Assembly: GCA_030638625.1 (NCBI GenBank)
Contig: DAOWEE010000215.1
Coordinates: 1 to 6,032 of the forward strand
DNA: 6,032 nucleotides
Source: Methanosarcinales archaeon
GTDB taxonomy: Archaea; Halobacteriota; Methanosarcinia; Methanosarcinales; Methanocomedenaceae
Direction: 5' to 3'
Numbering within the stretch: the first letter of the stretch is position 1; every line of letters starts with the position of its first letter. The position numbers were made by a program, and so were the translations under genes. Under the pieces are notes generated by a model that worked only from the letters and a program-made list of their open reading frames with translations, searched no databases and was not told the DNA's origin. Positions 1 to 5,852 of this stretch are shown in pieces.

Positions 1-1
1 G

Positions 2-166
2 GAAGAGATTACAGGCCATTCCAACAAAAACTGTGCGTATTGTCATCCACAACATGGCCGAATTCCTTCATGTACCACATGTCATGGTTCTAAGCATGGT
101 ATGTCAAGTGGATGTACTACGTGTCACCAGAGTGCACACAGTCTTGGGTTCCCTGAAGTTAAATAG
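2..166 (+). CDS. Multihaem c-type cytochrome, C-terminal fragment
   Basis: This is the last 54 codons of a gene that begins outside the window. Counting from the first whole codon, three haem c attachment motifs are visible: CAYCH at residues 11-15, CTTCH at 24-28 and CTTCH at 38-42. Extra histidines at 6, 18, 32 and 46 could be distal haem ligands. The spacing of 13 to 14 residues between motifs is typical of densely packed multihaem cytochromes. Such proteins work outside the cytoplasmic membrane in electron transfer and are abundant in Methanosarcinales and ANME archaea. The frame ends in TAG and is followed by a strong terminator, so this is the true C-terminus. Nothing visible identifies the subfamily or partner, and the number of haems in the full protein is unknown. 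The call of a c-type cytochrome is firm; the physiological role is inference. Confidence 0.88.
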   Translation, partial: EEITGHSNKNCAYCHPQHGRIPSCTTCHGSKHGMSSGCTTCHQSAHSLGFPEVK

Positions 167-180
167 GACAAAAATGGACT

Positions 181-221
181 GAGTGCATGAAACATTTCAT
201 GTACTCAAAATCTCTTTTTTT
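181..221 (+). terminator. Hairpin plus T7 terminator after the cytochrome gene
   Basis: Bases 181-192 and 195-206 are inverted repeats of 12 bases that match at 11 positions and pair through a G-U at the twelfth. They are followed by A4 and a T7 run at 215-221. It lies 14 bases after the cytochrome stop codon. Archaeal termination needs mainly the oligo-T run; a hairpin of this quality is a bacterial-looking extra. It separates the cytochrome from the downstream operon. Confidence 0.7.
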
Positions 222-230
222 AGTTAATTT

Positions 231-256
231 GTGATATAATGCTATATATTATTATC
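231..256 (+). promoter_or_regulatory. Probable TATA-box promoter of the 297-3174 operon
   Basis: The stretch is almost pure A/T and contains GATATAAT and CTATATATT, both acceptable archaeal TATA boxes. It lies 40-65 bases before the ATG at 297, which would place a start site about 25 bases downstream of the box and leave a leader of roughly 20-30 bases. The upstream terminator supports independent initiation here. No operator-like repeat is evident. Which of the two overlapping boxes is used cannot be decided by eye. Confidence 0.5.
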
Positions 257-296
257 AACAGATAGAATACTATAATAATTTAGAAGGTGAAAATGG

Positions 297-770
297 ATGG
301 GCCAGAAAGAACAGATGATTTTTCAGCTAAATCGCATCAAGACCAAACTTGAAGGGGCTCTTGCCAGGATTGAAGAGAAGTATAACAACCAGGAAATCAC
401 TGAATACACCAGGGATAGCCTTCTTGACAAATACAAGGGTGTATTGGCAAGGGTTGAAGGCAGGATAGTTGAGGATGAGATACTTGGCGAATTCCAGATA
501 CCGATGAAGAAAATCGAGTATCGACAGACTCTCTATACGCCTGATTTGGTTTTTGGTGTGTTTCTTATTATAGTAGGCATTGCTGTTTTTATATACACAA
601 AAATGGATATGACCCTGCTTGAGCCCTCGGTGATTCCACTCGGGACCAACCGTACAGGTGAAATCTGGCAGGATTACAATACTTCGTTAATGTTCAATAT
701 TGCGTCTGCAATCGTATTTGCAATTGGAAGCATTGTTACATTGAACGAACTGGTCGGAAAGAAAAAATAG
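297..770 (+). CDS. Small two-helix membrane protein of unknown function
   Basis: This gene encodes 157 residues that I do not recognise. Residues 1-60 are charged and helical with a heptad-like pattern (LNRIKTKLEGALARIEEKY and on), which suggests a cytoplasmic coiled coil. Two hydrophobic segments at about 84-101 and 131-149 should be membrane helices, joined by a polar loop of about 30 residues containing an NRT sequon. The tail ends in KKK. Both ends would then face the cytoplasm. The start at 297 is preferred because GAAGGTGA (283-290) sits 6 bases before it. Another ATG at 293, in a different frame, is only 2 bases from that site and opens a frame of just 19 codons. gpmI begins 20 bases downstream, so the two are probably cotranscribed, but the context does not reveal the job of this protein. 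The reading frame is convincing; the function is unknown. Confidence 0.8.
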   Translation: MGQKEQMIFQLNRIKTKLEGALARIEEKYNNQEITEYTRDSLLDKYKGVLARVEGRIVEDEILGEFQIPMKKIEYRQTLYTPDLVFGVFLIIVGIAVFIYTKMDMTLLEPSVIPLGTNRTGEIWQDYNTSLMFNIASAIVFAIGSIVTLNELVGKKK

Positions 771-790
771 CGATAGAAGGTAATTACATA

Positions 791-2428
791 ATGGCAATCC
801 CAAAACCGCTTGTTCTGGTAATACTTGACGGTTGGGGAATCAGTCAACAGGTTGATGGGAATGCAGTGGCCATGGCTAACACGCCTGTGGTGGACCGGCT
901 ATTGAGCAATTATCCTAATGTCACCCTTGAGGCTTCCGGCGAATCAGTTGGTTTGCCTGATGGCCTTATGGGGAACAGTGAAGTTGGACACCTGAACCTG
1001 GGTTCAGGCCGGGTGGTTTATCAGGATATTACCCGAATAAACAAATCTATCAGGGATGGCGATTTCTTTTCAAACAATATCCTTTCGGGTGCTGTTACGC
1101 ATGCACTGGAAAATGGTTCTTCACTTCACTTGATGGGTCTGCTGTCTGATGGAGGGGTCCACAGCCACATAAACCACCTATTCTCACTGCTTGAGATGGC
1201 AAAGCAGGCAGGGCTGGGTAGAGTGTTCGTCCATGCTTTTCTGGATGGCAGGGATGTGCCGCCACGGTCCGCATTGCAGTATATCTTCCAAATTGAAGAA
1301 CGAATGCAAGAACTTGGTGTTGGAAAGATAGCTACAGTGAGCGGCCGGTATTACAGCATGGACCGGGACAAGAGGTGGGAGCGGGTCAGCCTTGCATACG
1401 ATGCATTGACATTGGGCAAGGGTGAGAATGCTAATCGTACAGAGGATGCAAACCGTGTAGAAGAGGCATATAGTGCAGAAGTGCTACACAATACAGAATT
1501 AGCACACAATACAAAATTGGCAAACAGTGCAGAAGAGGCAGTTACATCTGCTTATGAGAGGGGGGAGAACGATGAGTTTGTCAAACCCACTGTGATTTTA
1601 TCGGGCAAGGGCCCGACTGCCACCATGCAGGACAACGATGCCGTGATATTTTTTAATTTCAGACCAGACAGGGCAAGGGAACTCACAGGCGCCCTGACAC
1701 TAAATGACTTTTCAGGGTTTGAACGAAAAACAGTTCCAGATATACATTTTGTTTGCATGACCCGGTATGACGAGACCTTTGACCTGCCTATTGCATTCCC
1801 ACACGAGCATATTGATAATACACTGGCTGAATACTTGGCCAATTGTGGCAAAAGGCAGCTTCATATTGCCGAGACTGAGAAGTACGCCCATGTTACATTT
1901 TTCTTCAATGGTGGTGTGGAGGAACCCTATAAAGGTGAAGACCGGGTACTGGTTCCTTCACCAAAAGTGCCCACTTATGACCTGAAACCGGAGATGAGTG
2001 CCTATGAAGTTACCGATACACTGGTGGACAGGATAAAGTCCGGGAACTATGATGTTATTATCGTTAATTTTGCCAATCTGGATATGGTAGGACATACCGG
2101 TATACTGGATGCGGCAGTGCGTGCCGCGGAAGTAGTGGATGAATGCCTGGGCAAGGTGATTGATGCAATATTGTCCAGCGGCGGTGCGGCACTTATTACG
2201 GCCGACCACGGCAACAGCGAGCAGATGGTATATTATAATGATAACAGCCCGCATACTGCACATACCACCAACCCGGTGCCTTTGGTCTTTGTATCAGGAA
2301 TGGAAAATGTGGGTTTGAAGGAAGGTATTTTTGCTGATATTGCCCCCACTCTGCTTGAACTGCTGGGCCTGGATGTGCCGTCCCAGATGACCGGGCAATC
2401 TTTGCTGTATCGTAAGGTGAGTGATTAG
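791..2428 (+). CDS. gpmI: 2,3-bisphosphoglycerate-independent phosphoglycerate mutase
   Basis: GpmI interconverts 3- and 2-phosphoglycerate in cytoplasmic glycolysis and gluconeogenesis using two metal ions (usually Mn) and a phosphoserine intermediate. It belongs to the alkaline-phosphatase superfamily. All expected active-site elements are visible: D13 in LDGWG, nucleophile S63 in MGNSEVGH, H124 in GGVHSH, R154-D155 in DGRD, R186 and R192, R291 and R294 in FRPDR, K364 in TEKYAH, D431 and H435 in LDMVGHTG, D472-H473 in TADHGN, and H491 in AHTTNP. The phosphotransferase domain is split around the transferase domain (about 80-315), as usual. At 545 residues it is longer than the roughly 510 of bacterial relatives because of a repeat-derived insert at 214-249. 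This is the bacterial-type enzyme, not the shorter archaeal ApgM type. AGAAGGT (775-781) lies 9 bases before the ATG. trmI follows after 2 bases. Confidence 0.97.
   Translation: MAIPKPLVLVILDGWGISQQVDGNAVAMANTPVVDRLLSNYPNVTLEASGESVGLPDGLMGNSEVGHLNLGSGRVVYQDITRINKSIRDGDFFSNNILSGAVTHALENGSSLHLMGLLSDGGVHSHINHLFSLLEMAKQAGLGRVFVHAFLDGRDVPPRSALQYIFQIEERMQELGVGKIATVSGRYYSMDRDKRWERVSLAYDALTLGKGENANRTEDANRVEEAYSAEVLHNTELAHNTKLANSAEEAVTSAYERGENDEFVKPTVILSGKGPTATMQDNDAVIFFNFRPDRARELTGALTLNDFSGFERKTVPDIHFVCMTRYDETFDLPIAFPHEHIDNTLAEYLANCGKRQLHIAETEKYAHVTFFFNGGVEEPYKGEDRVLVPSPKVPTYDLKPEMSAYEVTDTLVDRIKSGNYDVIIVNFANLDMVGHTGILDAAVRAAEVVDECLGKVIDAILSSGGAALITADHGNSEQMVYYNDNSPHTAHTTNPVPLVFVSGMENVGLKEGIFADIAPTLLELLGLDVPSQMTGQSLLYRKVSD
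1430..1537 (+). repeat. Six 18-bp in-frame repeats inside gpmI
   Basis: Reading from codon 214, the sequence falls into six degenerate units of 18 bases that encode ANRTED, ANRVEE, AYSAEV, LHNTEL, AHNTKL and ANSAEE. The consensus is A-[N/H/Y]-[R/S/N]-[T/V/A]-[E/K]-x. The array lies between active-site R192 and the DEF-x-KPT motif (261-266). Most relatives have only a short linker in this region. The frame and downstream active-site motifs are intact, so the enzyme is probably functional with an extended, polar surface loop. The units have diverged from one another, which indicates that the expansion is not very recent. Confidence 0.8.
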
Positions 2429-2430
2429 GT

Positions 2431-3174
2431 TTGAAAATAGGAGAAGCTGTGCTGCTAAAGGGTGATGGAAAGAGGTATATTGTAAGTACAGGTGACAAAG
2501 ACCTGCATACCGAAGTCGGGGTTTTTAAGCTGGGTCAACTGTCGGACGTGGAATATGGTGACATTATTACATCCCACCTTGGCTTTGAGATGCAGGTTTA
2601 CCGTTTAAGGGCAGCTGATTTATTCAATTCCCTGAAACGGACTGGAGCGCCCATTAGCCCAAAGGACATCGGGATGATTATAGGCCACACAGGTCTTAAT
2701 AAGAAGGATACAGTTCTGGATGCAGGTACAGGTTCAGGTATCCTTGCCATATTTATGGGGCTTGTAGCCAGAAGGGTGGTGACATATGAGGTCAGGGAGG
2801 ATTTTGCAGAAGTAGCAAGGTCAAACATAGCACTTTCCGGCCTTGAGAATGTGGAATTCAGGTCAGGCGACATGGTGGAGGAAATATGTTCATTGAATGA
2901 GACCTTTGATGTGGTAACATTGGATATGCAGGCAGCTGCCGAGGTTGTGCCGCATGTTCTGAAAGTCCTGAATCCCGGCGGATATCTTGTGGTGTATTCC
3001 CCTTTTTTTGAACAGGCTAAGGATGTGCGTATAGCCATAGATACTGCGAAATTTGAGGAAGTGGTCACCCTTGAGTGTACCCAGAGAGAGATTTCATTCA
3101 CTGAAAGAGGGACGCGTCCTTCCACGAGCAGGGTTGGGCACACTGGCTTTATCACATTTGCCAGGGCGATTTGA
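2431..3174 (+). CDS. trmI: tRNA (adenine-N1) methyltransferase, archaeal TrmI type
   Basis: TrmI is a cytoplasmic, usually tetrameric, S-adenosylmethionine-dependent enzyme. It makes 1-methyladenosine at position 58, and in some archaea also at 57, in the T loop of tRNA. The 247 residues match the family length. An N-terminal beta-rich domain (1-70) precedes a Rossmann methyltransferase domain. SAM motif I is VLDAGTGSG at 95-103, the acidic ribose-binding residue is E120, and the catalytic-region aspartate lies in VTLDMQ (D165). The family's C-terminal signature is RPSTSRVGHTGF at 229-240. The start is a TTG 2 bases after the gpmI stop; AAGGTGA (2414-2420), inside the end of gpmI, lies 10 bases upstream, and no other start keeps the N-terminal domain. 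Translation is likely coupled to gpmI. The residues after D165 (MQAAA) differ from the P-x-P-W pattern I recall in characterised members. Confidence 0.92.
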   Translation: MKIGEAVLLKGDGKRYIVSTGDKDLHTEVGVFKLGQLSDVEYGDIITSHLGFEMQVYRLRAADLFNSLKRTGAPISPKDIGMIIGHTGLNKKDTVLDAGTGSGILAIFMGLVARRVVTYEVREDFAEVARSNIALSGLENVEFRSGDMVEEICSLNETFDVVTLDMQAAAEVVPHVLKVLNPGGYLVVYSPFFEQAKDVRIAIDTAKFEEVVTLECTQREISFTERGTRPSTSRVGHTGFITFARAI

Positions 3175-3182
3175 GTAGTCCC

Positions 3183-3201
3183 TTTTTGAACGGTAATTTT
3201 T
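3183..3201 (+). terminator. Oligo-T terminator region after trmI
   Basis: Two T5 runs, at 3183-3187 and 3197-3201, begin 9 and 23 bases after the trmI stop codon. Runs of this kind are sufficient for termination by archaeal RNA polymerase. A weak 5-bp stem (GGTAA at 3192 with TTACC at 3211) surrounds the second run. This is the likely end of the operon that begins at the membrane-protein gene. Confidence 0.5.
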
Positions 3202-3250
3202 CAGCATCTGTTACCATATTTGATATTGGGTTTATTATCAAGTTTCTTAC

Positions 3251-3263
3251 CAAAAAATATATT
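3251..3263 (+). promoter_or_regulatory. TATA-like box upstream of the structured intergenic RNA
   Basis: The sequence CAAAAAATATATT resembles an archaeal TATA box with a purine-rich upstream flank. Its centre is about 30 bases before the first stem of the structured region (3288), which is the distance expected between box and transcription start. It is the main sequence argument that the structured region is transcribed on its own rather than as readthrough from trmI. A/T-rich intergenic DNA produces such boxes by chance, so this is only moderate support. Confidence 0.35.
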
Positions 3264-3284
3264 GGTGTGTAAAACAACATAATG

Positions 3285-3590
3285 TTTACTTCAGTCTAAA
3301 GATGTCAACATTAGGATTGACATAACTGAAGTGCATGCTACGTGGGCTAGCAATGAAGGAGTGAAAGGCGAATATTGCCAATCACAAAATCGGAGCTATC
3401 TGGCTATGCCGTAAAAGGCACAAGACAGTTCATAGTCTTGAAGGTCAGACCTCCACCTTCATTTCAAGACGTTGGCACATGTGTACGATGTACGTACGTG
3501 TGCAGGAGTGGGTGAATGCAAGCGCAAGTCCCCAAAAGGAGGAGCCCTCCTGAATATGGAGGGTCAGCCCACCACTTACTTTTATTCTAT
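3285..3590 (+). ncRNA. Candidate structured non-coding RNA, about 300 nt, family unknown
   Basis: No convincing gene fits here, but hairpins follow one another. SL1 pairs 3288-3295 with 3325-3332 and, inside, 3302-3308 with 3317-3323. SL2 pairs 3337-3340 with 3348-3351. SL3 pairs GTGA/TCAC (3361, 3382) and GGC/GCC (3367, 3377) around a symmetric AA/AA loop. SL4 is TGCC/GGCA at 3407-3420. SL5 pairs 3435-3445 with 3455-3459 and 3465-3470 around a 5-nt bulge. SL6 pairs 3475-3482 with 3496-3503. SL7 pairs 3508-3515 with 3564-3572 and encloses smaller hairpins. A TATA-like box precedes it and a T-rich tract (3577-3592) follows. I see no RNase P or SRP RNA core sequence and no group II domain V. 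Alternatives are a remnant of an IS200/IS605-type element with its guide-like RNA, or degenerate intron domains. Strand is inferred from the box and T tract. Confidence 0.4.
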
Positions 3591-3609
3591 TTGTGATGTG
3601 TTGAATAAT

Positions 3610-3731
3610 ATTATTCTTTGATGATTTGCCAAGCCTAATTATCTTTTAGTGATTTATTAAACCGTATTATCTTTTGGTAATTTATTAAACCGTATTATCT
3701 TTTGGTAATTTGCTGAGCCAAATTATCTTTT
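3610..3731 (-). repeat. 28-bp tandem repeats running out of the tmk 3' end
   Basis: On the minus strand, four full units each begin AAAAGATAAT: 3731-3704, 3703-3676, 3675-3648 and 3647-3620. A partial fifth unit (AAAGAATAAT) follows at 3619-3610. The two middle units are nearly identical and share CGGTTTAATAAAT. The first and fourth share a GGCT..GCAAAT core instead. The first unit is coding, giving the end of thymidylate kinase (K197 to T205). The second supplies its last two codons and the TAA stop. The period of 28 is not a multiple of three, so the copies cannot be read as a continuous peptide repeat. The rest lies in the intergenic gap. Confidence 0.85.
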
Positions 3732-4318
3732 ACTGCTGTGAATACTGCCTGTTCTACCTTACTATACGGCTGTTCGGCATTCACAACAATGAAACGTTGT
3801 GGCTGCATATCCACCAGTTTAAGATAATTTGATCGTACCTGTTCCAGAAAACTTATTTTCTCAAACTTGGTCTGATAGTCGCGGTTGCCCACCCTTGAAA
3901 CTGCTATTTCCGGGTTGACATCAAACAGGATGGTAAGGTCCGGGACCACAGTCCAGCCCTTATGTAGCTCCATTACCCATTCAAGGGGCTGTTCGATGAT
4001 TCCCTTTAAAGTGGCGCCCTGATATGCATACCTACTGTCAGAATACCTGTCAGATATTACGGTCTTGTCATTTTCAAGGGCAGGCTTTATTGTGCTACTC
4101 AGATGGTTTGCATGGTCTGCAACAAACAGGAATAATTCTGCCAGGTGGTCAGTTTCTTCCCTGATTGCCCGGTTCACTGCCTCACCAATCCATTCCCTGG
4201 TCGGCTCCCTGGTAAATACAACGTCGGGATTGTCATTGAAATAATGTTTCAAAGATTTTGTAATGGTGGACTTTCCCGAACCATCAATACCTTCAAGTGT
4301 TATCAGTTTTCCAGTCAT
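3695..4318 (-). CDS. tmk: Thymidylate kinase (dTMP kinase)
   Basis: Tmk phosphorylates dTMP to dTDP with ATP in the cytoplasm, the step that commits thymidylate to dTTP for DNA synthesis. The 207 residues match the family. The P-loop is GIDGSGKST at 10-18, preceded by the usual LITLE strand. TREPT at 36-40 and the DRY motif at 90-92, followed by S93 and Y97-x-x-Q100, form the dTMP site. A LID region with several basic residues spans about 141-154 (SRVGNRDYQTKFEK). The start ATG has a good ribosome binding site, GAGGA, 8 bases upstream; that site overlaps the stop codon of rfcL, so translation is probably coupled. Only 11 bases separate the two genes, which share a role in DNA replication. The last codons and the stop lie in a 28-bp tandem repeat, so the C-terminal tail from about residue 197 may differ from that of relatives. 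Confidence 0.96.
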   Translation of the reverse strand: MTGKLITLEGIDGSGKSTITKSLKHYFNDNPDVVFTREPTREWIGEAVNRAIREETDHLAELFLFVADHANHLSSTIKPALENDKTVISDRYSDSRYAYQGATLKGIIEQPLEWVMELHKGWTVVPDLTILFDVNPEIAVSRVGNRDYQTKFEKISFLEQVRSNYLKLVDMQPQRFIVVNAEQPYSKVEQAVFTAVKDNLAQQITKR

Positions 4319-4329
4319 CTGCTAATTCC

Positions 4330-5817
4330 TCAAAAATCGAATAACGAACTCTGGTTTTTTGGTTCGTCTTTGCTGGCAATTTCATCCACGCCCGGCTCGT
4401 CATCAGTGCTGTTATTGTCAGCCTCTGTAAAGTCAAGTTCACGTTGCTGTTCATCTACAACCGCTGTATGCGTAAAACCACCGAACACCTCGATGTCATG
4501 CTTCACCTGTGCCTGAATTAATTGCTGGGCTGATTCATATATCGTCTTGACCTTCTTGGTAGTTGCCTTTGTGTCCAGCAAAAACGCAATCTCATCCGGG
4601 TTCAGGTCAAGTTCAGCCGCTACATCGACCGCAAGTTCCTTGCTTTTCATCACATGCTTAAAGAACCAGATAAGGTCTGAGCGGGCATATCTCTTAGACA
4701 TATGGCACAGTGCGCCTATCTTACCGGCAAGGGAATCCCTGATATTTCGTTTTGCCCTGGTCTGGCCCAGTTTTTTCCAGAACTGGGGTGCCTGGTATTT
4801 ATTGTAACCTGAATAATTTTGTGACTTAACAGCGGCCACGCCGCCTGTCATGAACAGGCTTGCATACCGCCACAACCTGTAATTCTGCCTGCGCCTCACC
4901 CGGCCCAGGAACAGGTCTGCCCGCGACAACTGGTTAAACCCGGCATACATATCCTGTTCATCTTTGTATGCCAAAGGCAAGTTCTCGTCTATCCAGTTGA
5001 TAAGGTTGTCAGGACTCTCATCCACGTGCCACGCAGCTTCCTGGGCTGACCTCATATCAGAAGCCTTGAATATCTTATCCATTGCCCGGAAAACCGTTTC
5101 CCTGACATCCCTGGGGGCAGTGACGATATCATCCACATACAGTTCATTTTGTCCTATGGCTATTGCCTGCAGGTCATTGATGGCGCTTCGCAAGTCTCCG
5201 CCTGCATTGTCGTTGATTTGCTCTATAACGCCCACATTGACCATTACCCCTTCTTTCCTACAAATGGATTTTAGTGCGGTCACCATAGCAGCGCTGTTCA
5301 TAATCCGGAACTGTACTGGTTTACATGCCAGGCGCAGAGCAGAATCCATGTCATAGAACTCGTTTGCTATCAGGATGATAGGCTGTTTTGTGGACCTGAC
5401 AACATTGATGATGGCCCTTGCACCGCCCCGGTCATAATTGCCGTGCAGGTTATCGGCTTCATCAAGAATGACGAGCCTACGTCCTGAAGTGCCATCAAAT
5501 GTACCCATCATGCTTGCAGAACCTGCAACCTTCTGGATGATCTTTGCCGTGCGCTGGTCACTTGCATTGAGTTCTATTACGTCCCATCCCATCTGGTTGG
5601 CAAGTGCAAATGCTGCTGAAGTCTTGCCAATGCCGGGTTTACCGTATAGTATTAGGGCCCTGTCTGTAGGTACGCCCTTTTCCCAGTCATCCCCCCATTT
5701 AAGTAATTCTTTTATAATTTTTGGATGACCTACTACTTCACTAAGGTTCTGTGGACGGTATTTTTCTGCCCATTCAAGGGACTCTGCACTCATCTGCCCT
5801 ATGTTGACCGCAGGCAT
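4330..5817 (-). CDS. rfcL: Replication factor C large subunit (clamp loader)
   Basis: RfcL joins several RfcS subunits to form the archaeal clamp loader, which opens the PCNA ring and loads it onto primed DNA with ATP. The 495 residues show the AAA+ order: WAEKYRP at 16-22, Walker A GKPGIGKT at 59-66, Walker B VILDEAD at 116-122, sensor 1 region IANE at 150-153, and sensor 2 GDLRSAINDLQ at 207-217. A helical collar region follows to about 440, then an acidic, low-complexity linker (460-485). The protein ends in QSSLFDF (489-495), a PCNA-interacting PIP box. ATG at 5817 has a weak AAAGGA 11 bases upstream. A second Met at residue 9 (5793), giving MSAESLEWAEKYRP, is a credible alternative start because the conserved part begins just after it. 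The gene leads a minus-strand operon with tmk. No intein is present. Confidence 0.97.
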   Translation of the reverse strand: MPAVNIGQMSAESLEWAEKYRPQNLSEVVGHPKIIKELLKWGDDWEKGVPTDRALILYGKPGIGKTSAAFALANQMGWDVIELNASDQRTAKIIQKVAGSASMMGTFDGTSGRRLVILDEADNLHGNYDRGGARAIINVVRSTKQPIILIANEFYDMDSALRLACKPVQFRIMNSAAMVTALKSICRKEGVMVNVGVIEQINDNAGGDLRSAINDLQAIAIGQNELYVDDIVTAPRDVRETVFRAMDKIFKASDMRSAQEAAWHVDESPDNLINWIDENLPLAYKDEQDMYAGFNQLSRADLFLGRVRRRQNYRLWRYASLFMTGGVAAVKSQNYSGYNKYQAPQFWKKLGQTRAKRNIRDSLAGKIGALCHMSKRYARSDLIWFFKHVMKSKELAVDVAAELDLNPDEIAFLLDTKATTKKVKTIYESAQQLIQAQVKHDIEVFGGFTHTAVVDEQQRELDFTEADNNSTDDEPGVDEIASKDEPKNQSSLFDF

Positions 5818-5852
5818 AAAATAAGTATTCCTTTTATCTCAGTTATCGGAAT

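Noticed and set aside
1552..2498. Several open frames antisense to or overlapping gpmI.
   Set aside because: All overlap an intact gpmI with every catalytic motif. Their translations show no domain and look like shadow frames.
2598..3155. Long open frame (185 codons) on the minus strand across trmI.
   Set aside because: It lies wholly inside trmI, whose family motifs and operon position are clear. The antisense protein is serine- and threonine-rich without recognisable domains and has no supporting ribosome binding site.
3341..3550. Open plus-strand frame of about 65 codons, and an overlapping one ending near 3513, in the trmI-tmk gap.
   Set aside because: Neither has a good start with a ribosome binding site, the two compete in different frames, and the stretch is dominated by inverted repeats. 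A structured RNA explains it better.
3285..3590. RNase P RNA, SRP RNA or group II intron as the identity of the structured region.
   Set aside because: I could not find the RNase P conserved GAGGAAAGTC-type core, the SRP GGAAGCAGCC-type helix 8 core, or a domain V hairpin, and no reverse transcriptase is present.
3610..3731. CRISPR array.
   Set aside because: The 28-bp units are directly adjacent with no spacers, are degenerate, and overlap the end of tmk. They form a simple tandem repeat.
4145..5728. Plus-strand open frames of about 86-130 codons across tmk and rfcL.
   Set aside because: They are shadows of two certain minus-strand genes. They are rich in Ser, Ala and Leu and lack motifs.
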